Below, in pieces: positions 7,042 to 16,480 of a DNA stretch of 64,000 nucleotides (position 1 is the first letter of the stretch; each line of letters begins with the position of its first letter). The DNA is from Candidatus Zhuqueibacterota bacterium (GTDB lineage: Bacteria > Zhuqueibacterota > Zhuqueibacteria > Zhuqueibacterales > Zhuqueibacteraceae). A model generated the notes under the pieces. It made no database searches and had not been told where the DNA came from. It worked only from the letters and a program-made list of their open reading frames with translations. Location: assembly GCA_022616415.1 (NCBI GenBank), contig JAKEEU010000276.1:32852-96851 (forward strand), read 5' to 3'. Made by a program: the position numbers and the translations under genes.

Positions 7042-7917
7042 TTAGCCATTAATGAAATGATAGAGCGAGCTCATACCAGCATGCACAATCTGGATGAACG
7101 CACCCGAGGGCGTGGAGCGAATATTGTCCGGCAGAGGCGCGGGCGGCACCGGAGGTTTCCCCTTGGCTGGTTTGCCAAACGTGGTCGTGTAGTAGTATTG
7201 CCACAAGTACTCGAAGCCGTCCTCTAATTGGGAATAGGATTGCCCGGCAATGCTCACCAACTCATCATGAATCGCTTGCGAGGCTTGTGTCGGATCATCG
7301 AGAGCAACCTGGTAGGCGTCGTTGATCTTTTCGATGAGCACGCGGGTGTCGAGCCTGAAGCCATTGGCAGGATTATGATCTTTATCCATCATGGTAATGA
7401 ATCCGGATACGAGCGAAGCCACACCGCAGCTCAAAAAGGCGTCATCGGCATAGGGGAATTGCGCCGTGGTGAGACTGCCGTCGCTCAGCGCCTGCACCAC
7501 CGGCACGAGATCCGCTTTCACCGTTTGAAAAGTTTTCAGCAGTTGTGCCAGCTCGCGTTCGGTGAAGTTGAACAGTTGCATCCCCTCTCCTTCGCCGGTT
7601 CCGCCATCCACCCCCTGCATCATGTCAATAAAGGATTGGAAACTGACATCGTTGACGCGGACGGTCGCCACAGCATGGAAGTAGCGGATGGCGGCAGCCT
7701 GATCCGCTGGTGTGGCCGGGGTGATTTTGGCCATGGCGCGGTCAAGCATGCTCAATGCTTCTTTTTCGCGGCCCTCGCGCAAAGCGCTGCGTGCCTCACT
7801 CAACAGAACGGCGGGATCATCACTGCTGCCATCGGAATGAAAGGGTGAGAAGATATTGCAGCCACAAAGCAACATTGTGACAGCCAAGGCGATCATCAGG
7901 GTGAGACGAGTTTTCAT
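7042..7917 (-). CDS. lipoprotein with TPR-like helical repeats
   Basis: From ATG 7917 (an upstream ATG at 7929 is possible), about 291 residues. The lipobox LLCGC marks it as a lipoprotein. The N-terminal mature part (LLSEARSALREGREKEALSMLDRAM) looks like a TPR helix pair. The rest is alpha-helical and unrecognised. It immediately precedes the PorV-like barrel gene, suggesting a partner at the outer membrane. Confidence 0.7.
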   Translation of the reverse strand: MKTRLTLMIALAVTMLLCGCNIFSPFHSDGSSDDPAVLLSEARSALREGREKEALSMLDRAMAKITPATPADQAAAIRYFHAVATVRVNDVSFQSFIDMMQGVDGGTGEGEGMQLFNFTERELAQLLKTFQTVKADLVPVVQALSDGSLTTAQFPYADDAFLSCGVASLVSGFITMMDKDHNPANGFRLDTRVLIEKINDAYQVALDDPTQASQAIHDELVSIAGQSYSQLEDGFEYLWQYYYTTTFGKPAKGKPPVPPAPLPDNIRSTPSGAFIQIVHAGMSSLYHFING

Positions 7918-7929
7918 GTTGCGCTCCAT

Positions 7930-8464
7930 TCCATGAGTTCGGTTCCAAGTCGAGTTGTCTTAACAACGGCAGGCCGGATTCGCACACTGCCGTAATGCGG
8001 AAGTGCGAGCTTGGCCGAGAGCGCGTCCATGGCTCGTCAGTTCGTCCCTGAACAGGCTTGGCTGCCCCAGGTTGTTGCGGTCGACTCGCGGGTTCACTGC
8101 GATTGGCGATGCCATTCCCGTGCCGTGATTTCCGCGAGCCCAGTCTGAGGTGAATATCCGCACGATGATACCTGCTAAGCTGGGAGTTTGGCGATAATGA
8201 TCTCAAAAAAATGATTGACCGGCGCCGACATTTTTTTGGCGCAATTACCAAACCGAAAGACAACGTCTCAAGAAGTCGCAAGCGGCCCCAAAATTTAGCG
8301 CGACAAATCAGAAAAGAAAAACAAGGCAATAAGAGATTGGCGGCGCTTATCGAAATGCGCTTCATTCCTGGCGCAAGAATTGCGCGATAGAAGTTGGCTT
8401 TTTCGGGAGGGCGATATTTTCTCTTACGATGCTAAAAACACATTTTTCAAATGGAGATGATCGT
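7930..8464. other. divergent intergenic region
   Basis: It separates the minus-strand lipoprotein/barrel operon from the plus-strand anchor-P lipoprotein, so it should hold both promoters. I see no clear promoter boxes or repeats. Open frames in the region lack any family signal or ribosome-binding site. Confidence 0.4.
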
Positions 8465-9493
8465 ATGGGTCGCCCATATTCCAAAGTGCTGCTCACAGTT
8501 TCGTGTGCTTTGCTGGTGATGGTTTTTTTTGTCGTCTCGTGTCAGGAGAAACTGCTAACCGAAGACGGAGCAAACAGCGATTTTGTCTTTCGCGGTCAAG
8601 CCATAGCGGTGCAAGCAAAAGTTTTCGGAATAACGACGTCTGTGGCTAATACCGGACCGCTTCCCAAGGAAGGCGGCGCTCGGGAGGCTTCCCTGCTGAC
8701 GAGAAACATTGCCGATGTGCTCAAGGCCAAAGTCATCTACGCTTCAACGATTGGCCAAGCCGACCGCAGCCGCTCTGAGGCGGCATTGGCAGACCTGAGC
8801 CTGACGGTGGGAAAGGACAGCATCAGCGTCGGCTTCCTGATGGCAAGGGCAATGGCAGTCTGTGGTCCTTCCGTCAGCGGCAGTTCGGAGATCGCCGATC
8901 TGATCGTTAACGGGAAGGCTATCGTCGTATCCGGGCAGCCCAACCAAAGCATCTCCTTGCCCAATGGAAGAGTTATTATTAACGAGCAAAAAAGCTCCGT
9001 GAAAGGCAACGCCGGCGATTTCACCGTCAATGCGCTCCATGTCATCGTCGATGGCGTAGCGGATATTGTGATCTCCTCTGCTCAGGCGGGTATCACCTGC
9101 AATGAGAAACCGGTCTGCAAAGGCGACGATTTTGTGACGGGCGGCGGATGGATTACGGGGACACCCTCCGGTAAAAAAGCGAACTTCAATGTCGGAGGCG
9201 GCAAGAAGAACGGCGAGCTTTGGGGGCAACTGACTTACATCGACAAGGGTCCGGACGATCTCAAGGTGAAGGAAACCAGCGTTACGGCGTATGAAGTCGT
9301 CAACCCCACAACGCGCCGCATCAAAGGCACGGCTGAGATCAACGGCCAGGATGGTTTTACTTATGAAGTTGTCGTAGCGGATAACGGCGAGCCCGGCCGC
9401 GACGACACTTTTGTGCTCAAGCTGTCCAACGGATATAACGCTTCAGGCAATTTGGGCGGCGGCAATATCCAGCTTCACAAGCCTTGCCAATAG
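8465..9493 (+). CDS. choice-of-anchor P lipoprotein with post-COAP-1 domain
   Basis: ATG 8465 is chosen because GGAG precedes it by 7 bases; an ATG at 8429 lacks one. About 342 residues. The lipobox ends FFVVSC, making it a lipoprotein. Residues ~35-220 resemble the choice-of-anchor P domain. The C-terminal ~110 residues match the post-COAP-1 pattern: FVTGGGWITG, a W-G-x-L-x-Y-x-D strand, then DNGEPG, DTF and GGNIQLHKPC. These domains are common on surface proteins of environmental bacteria, and their function is unknown. Confidence 0.8.
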   Translation: MGRPYSKVLLTVSCALLVMVFFVVSCQEKLLTEDGANSDFVFRGQAIAVQAKVFGITTSVANTGPLPKEGGAREASLLTRNIADVLKAKVIYASTIGQADRSRSEAALADLSLTVGKDSISVGFLMARAMAVCGPSVSGSSEIADLIVNGKAIVVSGQPNQSISLPNGRVIINEQKSSVKGNAGDFTVNALHVIVDGVADIVISSAQAGITCNEKPVCKGDDFVTGGGWITGTPSGKKANFNVGGGKKNGELWGQLTYIDKGPDDLKVKETSVTAYEVVNPTTRRIKGTAEINGQDGFTYEVVVADNGEPGRDDTFVLKLSNGYNASGNLGGGNIQLHKPCQ

Positions 9494-9685
9494 CGGCTGA
9501 GTAGCATGAGACAAATTGAGTCCATCAACATGATGTTTGCGCTACCCACCCGCCGCTGAGACATTACGCCCGCCGGAATTTCTCGTTTGCAGAATGCGCA
9601 ACCGATTATTATATTATATGACAAATGCATACGGCGAAATAGGCGCGCCGTATTTTCTTCAACTCACAAATATTAAGGAGTAACA
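9494..9685. other. intergenic region with AT-rich promoter-like segment
   Basis: It holds the AT-rich tract ATTATTATATTATATG at about 9604-9620 and a strong ribosome-binding site (AAGGAG) before the dienelactone hydrolase gene. No other structure was seen. Confidence 0.35.
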
Positions 9686-10477
9686 ATGAAATCTGCTTAC
9701 ATCGTGTTGCTGATTCTGCTCACCGCCGTTCTTTCGGTTCTCGCCGAAGTGCGGCACGAGGAAGTGGCCTACACCGCCAACGGCTTGACGATGAAAGGCT
9801 ATTTGGCTTATGATGACGCTGTAAAAGGGAAACGCCCCGGGGTGTTGGTGGTACACGAATGGTGGGGGCACAACGAATACGCGCGCAAGCGCGCCGGCAT
9901 GTTGGCGGAGCTTGGTTATACCGCGCTGGCGGTCGATATGTACGGCGACGGCAAACAAGCCGCGCATCCCGATTCCGCCGGAAAATTTGCCGGCGCCGTC
10001 ATGCAGAATATGGAAGCTGCCAAAGCCAGATTCCTCGCCGCGCTCGAGCTGCTGAAAAAGCATGAAACGGTCGATGGCGGGCGTATCGCTGCTATCGGCT
10101 ATTGTTTCGGCGGTGGCGTCGTGTTGCAGATGGCGCGTTTAGGCGTGGACCTCGAGGGCGTCGTGAGTTTCCACGGCAGCTACGGCACGCAGACGCCGGC
10201 GCAAGCCGGAAAGGTCAAAGCCGCGGTTTTGGTTTGCCACGGCGCGGATGATCCGTTCTCCACCGCCGAGCAGGTTGCCGCACTCAAAAAAGAGATGGCC
10301 GGCGCCAAAGTTGATTTCCAATTCAACTCCTACGAAGGCGCCAAGCACAGCTTCACCAATCCCGATGCCGACGAAAACGGCAAGAAGTTCAACTTGCCGC
10401 TGGCCTACAACAAAATGGCGGACGAAAAATCCTGGGCCGATATGAAGCAGTTTTTCAAGAAAATTTTCGAGAAATAG
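9686..10477 (+). CDS. exported dienelactone hydrolase family protein
   Basis: A 263-residue alpha/beta hydrolase of the dienelactone hydrolase family. The nucleophile elbow GYCFGGG contains the catalytic Cys. The acid is probably Asp in HGADDPF and the base His in GAKHSFTNPD. Family enzymes open lactone or ester bonds, and the natural substrate here is unknown. The first ~20 residues form a hydrophobic signal peptide (LLILLTAVLSVLAE), so it is exported, unlike the classical cytoplasmic enzyme. AAGGAG is correctly spaced before the ATG. A hairpin element follows the stop. Confidence 0.88.
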   Translation: MKSAYIVLLILLTAVLSVLAEVRHEEVAYTANGLTMKGYLAYDDAVKGKRPGVLVVHEWWGHNEYARKRAGMLAELGYTALAVDMYGDGKQAAHPDSAGKFAGAVMQNMEAAKARFLAALELLKKHETVDGGRIAAIGYCFGGGVVLQMARLGVDLEGVVSFHGSYGTQTPAQAGKVKAAVLVCHGADDPFSTAEQVAALKKEMAGAKVDFQFNSYEGAKHSFTNPDADENGKKFNLPLAYNKMADEKSWADMKQFFKKIFEK

Positions 10478-10521
10478 TCTCTTTGAAGTCAGATCATTGC
10501 AGAAAAAGCAAAAACTTTTAA

Positions 10522-10587
10522 GCTCACGGAATAGGAACTCTCACAGAAAAAAGCATTTATTTCCGTGAGAGTTCCACTTCCGTGAGC
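10522..10587. repeat. intergenic two-box hairpin element
   Basis: Arms 10522-10548 and 10561-10587 pair at about 24 of 27 positions. The boxes CTCACGGAA and CTCACAGAA lie 18 bases apart in the left arm. The loop is A/T rich. It lies between the convergent hydrolase and amidase genes, where it could also terminate transcription from both sides. Confidence 0.75.
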
Positions 10588-10655
10588 GATTATTTTTTGG
10601 TTATTATTTGTTCTTGTTGGGCTGGGTTGAAAGTGAAACCACGACGAAAGCGCTT

Positions 10656-12323
10656 TTAATCGAGTGACGGATGCTTTTTATGAAAATCCGTCGCGTCTTG
10701 ATAGGCTTTGGCCACTGCCAACGTTGTCGCCTCGTCGTACAGCCTGCCCATGAAACTGATGCTCGTCGGACTGCCTCTTCTGCTGAAGCCGTCCGGCAGC
10801 ACGACGCATGGATGGCCGGTGAGGTTGGTGAGCAGAAGATTGTTGCCGCCGAATGACGGCGCCACGTATACGTCGATGTTCTCCATCATTTTCGCCATCG
10901 CTTGAATGACGAGATAGCGCACGCGGTTGGCTTGAATATATTCCACCGCCGGGATGAAACGCGAGGCGCGAAAAGAATTAGGCCAGGCATTTTTGATCTG
11001 CCGCACGAGCAGATCATCTTTTCCCGAGCGGGTCAGCTCGTCGAACGCCGCTGCAGCTTCGGCGCTCAAAATAAATGAGAGGTCGCTGACCGGATAATCC
11101 GGCAATTCGATGGGAATGAGATTGGCGCCCAGCTCGCGCAGCTTGGCGAGCACAGCTTCGTTGTTGGCCTTGTTTGTCGTGTCTTTCTCAAAAGCGCTTT
11201 GCAAGTAGCCAATCCGCAGTTGGCTCAGTTTTACATTGGGATTGTAATTGAACGGCAGATCGACCACGGTTTGATCGATGCCGTCCGGCCCGTAAATCGC
11301 GTTGAAAACCAACGCGCAGTCTTCAACCGTTCGGCAAATCGGGCCGATCTTGTCCATCGACCAACTCAGCGCCATCGCCCCGGCGCGACTCACACGACCG
11401 TAAGTCGGACGCAGTCCGGTCACGCCGCAGCGCGTCGACGGCGAAACGATCGATCCCCACGTTTCGGTGCCGATGGAAAAGGCCACGAGTCCCGCGGAAG
11501 TCGCCGAAGCGGAGCCGGCCGAAGAGCCGCTGGAGCCTTGCTCCAAATTCCACGGGTTGCGCGTCATGCCGCCAAACCAAACGTCACCCCACGCCAGCTC
11601 ACCCAGTGTTGTCTTGGCAACCAGCACCGCGCCGGCCTTTTCGAGACGTTGAATCACCGCCGCATCGGCATCGATCATTTGATCTTTATACGGCACCGAT
11701 CCCCACGTCGTCTTGTAACCTTTCTTGGCGAGCAAATCTTTGGCGCCGTACGGAATGCCGTGCAGCGGCCCGCGATATTTGCCCGCAGCGATTTCTTCGT
11801 CGGCGCGTTTCGCTTGCGCGAGCGCCAAATCTTCGGTCAGCGTGATCACACACTCGAGCTTCGGCCCGTATTTCTTTAAACGGTCGAGATACATTTTGGT
11901 GAGCTGCGTCGAAGTGATGCGGCGCGTGCGAATCAGTTCCGCAAGGTCGCCAACCGCAGCGAAGGCGAGGTCTTCGAGATTTTGGGGCACGGCCATTTTC
12001 GTTGGCGCGCTCCACACCGGCGGCTTGCGCTTCGTATCGAATTTCACGCCGACCGGAATCGGGTTGAACGCGAGCGCCGGCGGTACGCTGTTGTCGATGG
12101 TGAGCGTTCTAATCTTTTGATAATTGTCGAGGTTGTCTTTGAGATCGTCGAGCATGGAGTCGCGCTTGGCCTCGTTGAAATGCAGCCCGATGAGGTTCTC
12201 AGTTGCGGCGACCATCTCGCGGGTGATGGGATTGTTGTCCTGCGCTTGAAATATTGCCCCCAGCAAAAAGCCAAGTGAGCCAACGAGCAAAAAAAGAACG
12301 GCAGTACGGTTTGGGCGTCGCAT
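10656..12323 (-). CDS. amidase (amidase signature family), exported or membrane-anchored
   Basis: A 555-residue protein. The N-terminal hydrophobic segment (AVLFLLVGSLGFLLGAIF) is a signal peptide or anchor. The amidase-signature core is present: catalytic Lys in GIPYGAKDLL, the Gly/Ser-rich motif GSSGSSAGSA and the catalytic Ser region FSIGTETWGS, giving a Ser-cisSer-Lys triad. Family members hydrolyse carboxamides, including Glu-tRNA(Gln) amidation partners (GatA), peptide amides and small amides. The export signal and the absence of gatB/gatC neighbours argue against GatA. It is transcribed alone. Confidence 0.88.
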   Translation of the reverse strand: MRRPNRTAVLFLLVGSLGFLLGAIFQAQDNNPITREMVAATENLIGLHFNEAKRDSMLDDLKDNLDNYQKIRTLTIDNSVPPALAFNPIPVGVKFDTKRKPPVWSAPTKMAVPQNLEDLAFAAVGDLAELIRTRRITSTQLTKMYLDRLKKYGPKLECVITLTEDLALAQAKRADEEIAAGKYRGPLHGIPYGAKDLLAKKGYKTTWGSVPYKDQMIDADAAVIQRLEKAGAVLVAKTTLGELAWGDVWFGGMTRNPWNLEQGSSGSSAGSASATSAGLVAFSIGTETWGSIVSPSTRCGVTGLRPTYGRVSRAGAMALSWSMDKIGPICRTVEDCALVFNAIYGPDGIDQTVVDLPFNYNPNVKLSQLRIGYLQSAFEKDTTNKANNEAVLAKLRELGANLIPIELPDYPVSDLSFILSAEAAAAFDELTRSGKDDLLVRQIKNAWPNSFRASRFIPAVEYIQANRVRYLVIQAMAKMMENIDVYVAPSFGGNNLLLTNLTGHPCVVLPDGFSRRGSPTSISFMGRLYDEATTLAVAKAYQDATDFHKKHPSLD

Positions 12324-12422
12324 CAGTCCACTCCTTTCCGAAAGGTAACTTTTGACTGTTTAAAAATTCTCGACATGCTTCTGAACAATGAATCTCTTCC
12401 TATAGCTGAGTTTTATATTTAA

Positions 12423-12555
12423 GCTAGTGCACTGTAACAATGAATTTTGCAGTCACCGCCCCTTGTGGGCGGCTGTTCAAATAAGAATCGTTGCTGTTCC
12501 AACAGCGACCCACAAGGGATCGTGACTTCAAAAATTAACGTAACAGTGTACTAGC
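12423..12555. mobile_element. MITE-like element with terminal inverted repeats
   Basis: About 133 bp with imperfect terminal inverted repeats: GCTAGTGCACTGTAACA at the left end pairs with TGTTACAGTGTACTAGC-type sequence at the right. Inner pairing continues (GCAGTCA/TGACTTC and CCCTTGTGGG with CCCACAAGGG). It has no coding capacity. CTAG at both ends is compatible with a TA target site, as used by IS630/Tc1-type transposases. It sits between the amidase and CotH genes. Confidence 0.7.
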
Positions 12556-12574
12556 TGCCTCATCGTAAATCTTA

Positions 12575-13714
12575 CTACTCCAACTTCACCAAATCCCCCC
12601 GAATCTTCTCATACCAGTCTCGAATACACTGCTTCACATTCGTCACGTGTTGCGAAAGCGGCGTGCCGGCGGCAGCGAGTAAGCGGTCTGCGGCATAAGC
12701 CGGAGCGATCTTCGCAGCAGTCACGTCGATGAGAGAGTCGAGACGGGAAACGGTGAGTTTCTCATCCACCAACTCGAGCAAGATGGCGCGATAGCGCTGG
12801 CGATAAGCTTGCACTTGCAATAATTTTTCGCTCAGCTCATTCGCGCCCTCGAGGCGGCTGCGCTCTGGGTGCAACTCCAAAAAATTGTCCACGTCCCACG
12901 GGATGATTTGGAACTTTCCGATTTGAGGATCGAGGTGCAAACGGAAATTGTTGAAATAGCCGTCCCAATTGTGCAACAGCACCGAAACCGCGAGATAGCG
13001 CAAATAATTTTCCACGTCGAGCAGCGGCTCGAGGCGCGCCGGCAAGGTTTCCGGCGTCGACGCATCGAGCGTTCTAATCAGATGCTCCAAATCGCCGAAA
13101 AATTCCGGACGCTCGCCTTTGCTCTCAAATCCCAAACGAACATCGTAGCCGCCGGCAAAAGAAAAACGCGCCCCAATTTGTTGGCCATTAAAAGCCTCAT
13201 ACAATGACCCCAAGCTTTGGTTGCGAATTTTAAAAAAATCCGCGTCAATCGGCTCGATGAGATAATAGAGGCCTTGATATTCGCCATTCAGATAAACGGC
13301 GACCGGCTCGGCTTCGGGCGCCAGCAATCCGGCTTGCCGAAACGCCCAAAAGCCGATCGTGGAGTTGAGCTTGGTGGAATCGCCGTTTTGCGCGCTGAGC
13401 ACGTATTCGCGATGCTCGCGAAACTTTTGGCCGTCCGCAAACTCGAACGTGTAAGATTTTTTCAACTGGCCGATCGAAGTTTGGCCGGAATAACGCACCA
13501 AAACTTTGCGGTCGCGGCCGTCGATCTCCAGACGCGCCGGCACGTCACGGCGGATAAAAACATGGCTGTTGAGCATGCCGAGATACTCGCTGGTAATGTT
13601 GAACTCGGCTTTGGCCAACCCAAAACTCTCCGGCTCCTCCGGCGCGACGATCTTGCCGCAGCCGGCAACCAATATGGCGACACCCCAAAAGGCAGGCAAA
13701 ATTATTTTACGCAT
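12575..13714 (-). CDS. CotH kinase family lipoprotein
   Basis: From ATG 13714, about 379 residues; a TTG at 13735 lies inside a repeat box and is less likely. The signal ends LVAGCGK, a lipobox. CotH-type features include RYSGQTSIGQLKKSYTFEF, FREHREYVL, the VYLNGEYQGLYYLIEPID loop, NWDGYFNNF and the metal-binding region IIPWDVDNF. CotH proteins are atypical protein kinases of spore coats and of many environmental surface systems. Substrates here are unknown. Its 5' flank carries a half hairpin element, and a porin-like gene lies upstream on the same strand. Confidence 0.85.
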   Translation of the reverse strand: MRKIILPAFWGVAILVAGCGKIVAPEEPESFGLAKAEFNITSEYLGMLNSHVFIRRDVPARLEIDGRDRKVLVRYSGQTSIGQLKKSYTFEFADGQKFREHREYVLSAQNGDSTKLNSTIGFWAFRQAGLLAPEAEPVAVYLNGEYQGLYYLIEPIDADFFKIRNQSLGSLYEAFNGQQIGARFSFAGGYDVRLGFESKGERPEFFGDLEHLIRTLDASTPETLPARLEPLLDVENYLRYLAVSVLLHNWDGYFNNFRLHLDPQIGKFQIIPWDVDNFLELHPERSRLEGANELSEKLLQVQAYRQRYRAILLELVDEKLTVSRLDSLIDVTAAKIAPAYAADRLLAAAGTPLSQHVTNVKQCIRDWYEKIRGDLVKLE

Positions 13715-13731
13715 AATTCGTTTTAAATTTG

Positions 13732-13763
13732 GCAACGAAAAGGGAACCGCAACGAAAAAAGCT
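13732..13763. repeat. half of an intergenic two-box hairpin element
   Basis: The box GCAACGAAA occurs twice, 17 bases apart, with the spacer AGGGAACC. The same box sequence recurs in the element at 23992-24174. No matching inverted arm lies nearby. Confidence 0.55.
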
Positions 13764-13817
13764 TTTAGTGCAGAAGGATTTCGCCTTTTGCTTCTTGCTT
13801 TTTGCTCTTTGCTTTTT

Positions 13818-14840
13818 TCACCACGTGAGCTGCGCCTGCAGGATGACGTTGCTGCCGGCGTACGTGCGTTCGTTGGAAATCTTGGAGGATCGCGTGAGCA
13901 GCATATCGCCGTTGAGGGCGACGCGCAGCTCGGGCGCGAGATAAAAGTTCATGCCGGCGAGCAGCTCGAGTGTATTCAATTCGAAAGCGTCGATATTCGG
14001 CGTCCACACGCTGCCGACGATGACCGGCTCGAACGCTTTCAGAAGGCGGCGCGAGGTTTTGAAGCGGTGGCCGTAGAGAAATTTGCCGCCGAAAAAATAA
14101 ACATTCTCGCCGCCCAGGCGTTTTTCAAATTCGGATTGAAACGGATCCTGCCCAACGACGGCCTCAATTTCGACGTGATGCGCCTCGGCATGGCGCAGCA
14201 GCTCCGCGCCGAAGCCCCACACGGTTTGTGAGCCGTCTTCGATTTTATCGAGCTGCAGGAGGCCGCTGGCGCCCAAAGCGAATGAGCCAAGCGTGTTCAG
14301 CCGCGTCCAATGGCCGACGAGGGTGGTGTTGTGGTCTTCGCTATAGCCGAGATTGAATGAGATTCCGGTGCGGCGGTCGCCGGACCTGGCGTTGCGATAA
14401 TAACGAAAATTGACATCGCGGCCGACGAAGCCGAACGGCTCTAAGCGCCGGTAAATCAGTGTGCGCTCCGCGGTGAGCAAATGCTCTTTGGATTTTTGAA
14501 ACTCGAGGCCGAAGCGTTTTTTGCCCTGGCCGAAATCGAGTCCCTTGGCTTTGCCGAGATCGGCGGTCAGAATCGCCTCGCGTAGCTCCATCGTGTGCGT
14601 GTCGGACTCGCCGCGCACGTCGATCTGCGCTTCCAAATCATCGCTGACTTTGACATTGAATTGAACCTTGGCTTCATAAAACGACTCGCGGAATCTGTCG
14701 TTATACTCATAATCCGTGCCCACGCGCACCCAGCCGGATATTGACGTTTTGGCTTGGCCTTTAGCTTCGTGCATATAGCCTGTTGACAGGATCAAAAAGA
14801 GGAGGCTTGCTGTAATCGATAGTCGGGTAGTCTTTTTCAT
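13818..14840 (-). CDS. outer-membrane porin-like protein
   Basis: A 340-residue protein with a signal peptide (MKKTTRLSITASLLFLILSTGY) followed by many alternating beta strands and a C-terminal aromatic (ILQAQLTW), as expected for an outer-membrane barrel. The pattern GWVRVGTDYEYNDRF...LREAILTADLG...GLDFGQGKKRFGLE resembles phosphate-selective or OprO/P-like porins. Substrate specificity cannot be read. It is divergent from hemA. Confidence 0.65.
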   Translation of the reverse strand: MKKTTRLSITASLLFLILSTGYMHEAKGQAKTSISGWVRVGTDYEYNDRFRESFYEAKVQFNVKVSDDLEAQIDVRGESDTHTMELREAILTADLGKAKGLDFGQGKKRFGLEFQKSKEHLLTAERTLIYRRLEPFGFVGRDVNFRYYRNARSGDRRTGISFNLGYSEDHNTTLVGHWTRLNTLGSFALGASGLLQLDKIEDGSQTVWGFGAELLRHAEAHHVEIEAVVGQDPFQSEFEKRLGGENVYFFGGKFLYGHRFKTSRRLLKAFEPVIVGSVWTPNIDAFELNTLELLAGMNFYLAPELRVALNGDMLLTRSSKISNERTYAGSNVILQAQLTW

Positions 14841-15160
14841 TGCGTTATCCGTTTAGTTGCCTAAGTGCCGATGCCCGCGGTTTTAGCGATGCACATTTTT
14901 GTCTTACAAATCTAACGCGCCGAGTCTGGAAATGCAAGCTGAGTTTTTGCTTTTTTGTAAAAAGGCTGTTTTCGCTTTTCAAAATGAAAAGCGATTTTTA
15001 AAAATGGAAAGAAGTCTCGTGGTTTTGGTAATTTTCGTCGTGGGAAATAAAGATGTTAAGCTCCTTGAATACATAAATTTAGAAACAATTGTCTCTCGGT
15101 TCTTTTTATGGCACGATACTTGTCATTTCGAAATCAGAACAATTTCTAATTCGGAACAAC
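14841..15160. other. divergent intergenic region upstream of hemA
   Basis: It separates the minus-strand porin gene from hemA. Apart from the -24/-12 promoter candidate at 15109-15124 it shows no recognisable repeat or gene. Confidence 0.5.
15109..15124 (+). promoter_or_regulatory. candidate sigma-54 (-24/-12) promoter of hemA
   Basis: The sequence TGGCACGATACTTGTC matches the sigma-54 consensus TGGCAC-N5-TTGCW, with the invariant GG and correct 10-base spacing. The only key deviation is GT for GC at -12. It ends 36 bases before the hemA start. A sigma-54 activator with a HemA-like sensor is encoded at 32923-34965, which makes the match more meaningful. Confidence 0.6.
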
Positions 15161-16480
15161 ATGAGCATGACGCACTACGCCGTTATCGGCATCAGTTATC
15201 AGCAAAGCACCGTTGCATATCGCGAAAAACTGGCTTTTTCACCCGAGGACATTCAACGCTTTCTTCCCACCATCATCAACGCCGGCGTGATTCAGGAATG
15301 CGCCCTGCTTTCTACTTGCAATCGCACCGAAATTTATCTTGTCTCCGAAAACCCAAGTGTCGCGTTGCCGCATCTTTTTCAGGAACTCGCACAGGCCAAA
15401 GGCGAGGCGGCGGCATCTTTGTTTGCCCAGGGCTATCAATATCACAATCGTGATTGCGTGCGGCATCTTCTGCGTGTGGCCGCCGGATTGGAGTCGCAGA
15501 TGGTCGGCGAAACACAGATTTTGCATCAAGTCAAAAACGCGCACCAACTGGCGGGCGCAGGCGGCGCGGCGGGATTGTTTCTCAATCGTCTGTTCAACTT
15601 TGCCGTGCAGGCGGGCAAGCGCGTGCGCCACGAAACCGCCATCGGTGTCGGCGCTATTTCCGTCGGCTCGGCAGCCATCGAGCTGGTGCGGCGGAAACTG
15701 CCGCCGCGAGAGAGCGCCACCGTTATTTTGCTCGGCGCTGGTGAAATGGCCGAACAGGCGGCTTTGCACTTGATGGCGAAACAGCAGGCCACCGTGCGTT
15801 TGCGCATCGCCAGCCGCACGCGCCAACGCGCTCAAGCCTTGGCGCAACGTGTGGGCGCAGAAAGCTTGGCGTGGGAAAATTTGCCGACGGCGCTTCCCGA
15901 AGCAGGTGCCGTCATCGCTGCCACCTCCGCGCCACAACCGGTATTGTGTCCCGAACATTTTTCCTCGCGACAGCACGCAGTCGCGGCTGACCGGCCGCTG
16001 CTTTGCATCGACATCGGCATGCCGCGCAATATCGATCCCGCAGTGGCGCAGCTTCCACACGTGCGGCTTTACGATCTCGATCATCTCAACGGCGTCATCG
16101 ACAAAAATTTGCAAATTCGCCTCGCCGAACAGCCTAGGGCGGAAAAGATCATCGACGAGTTGCTGGCGGAATTTGGCGAGTGGTATCATGCTTTGAAAGT
16201 GGTGCCGGTTATCAAAAATTTATTTCAGTACGGCGACGAAATCCGCCAACAGGAGATCGCGCGCAACCGCAAGAAGTTTCGGCCGGAAGAATGGCAGCAT
16301 CTGGACGCCCTCACTTCCAGCCTGGTCAATAAACTTTTGCAAATGCCCATTCAGCGTTTGAAAGCTTGGGCCAACGATCCGCAACTCCGCGACCATAATC
16401 TCGAAGCGGTTTGCGAATTTTTTGCTTTAGGAGAAAACCTTGTCTCGAAAAATTCTGCGCCTCGGCACGCGGCGGAGTGA
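15161..16480 (+). CDS. hemA: glutamyl-tRNA reductase
   Basis: The first dedicated step of C5-pathway heme synthesis: NADPH reduction of glutamyl-tRNA(Glu) to glutamate-1-semialdehyde. ATG 15161 is chosen because the conserved N-terminus THYAVIGISYQ follows at once. About 439 residues. The catalytic Cys is Cys53 in LLSTCNRTEIY. The MVGETQILHQVK motif follows, then the NADPH-binding segment VILLGAGEMAEQAA, the IDIGMPRNIDP loop and the helical dimerisation domain. It overlaps hemC by 41 bases and heads the heme cluster behind a sigma-54-type promoter candidate. Confidence 0.97.
   Translation: MSMTHYAVIGISYQQSTVAYREKLAFSPEDIQRFLPTIINAGVIQECALLSTCNRTEIYLVSENPSVALPHLFQELAQAKGEAAASLFAQGYQYHNRDCVRHLLRVAAGLESQMVGETQILHQVKNAHQLAGAGGAAGLFLNRLFNFAVQAGKRVRHETAIGVGAISVGSAAIELVRRKLPPRESATVILLGAGEMAEQAALHLMAKQQATVRLRIASRTRQRAQALAQRVGAESLAWENLPTALPEAGAVIAATSAPQPVLCPEHFSSRQHAVAADRPLLCIDIGMPRNIDPAVAQLPHVRLYDLDHLNGVIDKNLQIRLAEQPRAEKIIDELLAEFGEWYHALKVVPVIKNLFQYGDEIRQQEIARNRKKFRPEEWQHLDALTSSLVNKLLQMPIQRLKAWANDPQLRDHNLEAVCEFFALGENLVSKNSAPRHAAE

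Noticed and set aside
7820..8365. 181-codon minus-strand frame upstream of the lipoprotein gene
   Set aside because: Arg/Ser-rich, no ribosome-binding site, overlaps the lipoprotein start in another frame; no family signal.
10656..12323. GatA subunit of Asp/Glu-tRNA amidotransferase
   Set aside because: Export signal and N-terminal extension, with no gatB or gatC nearby.
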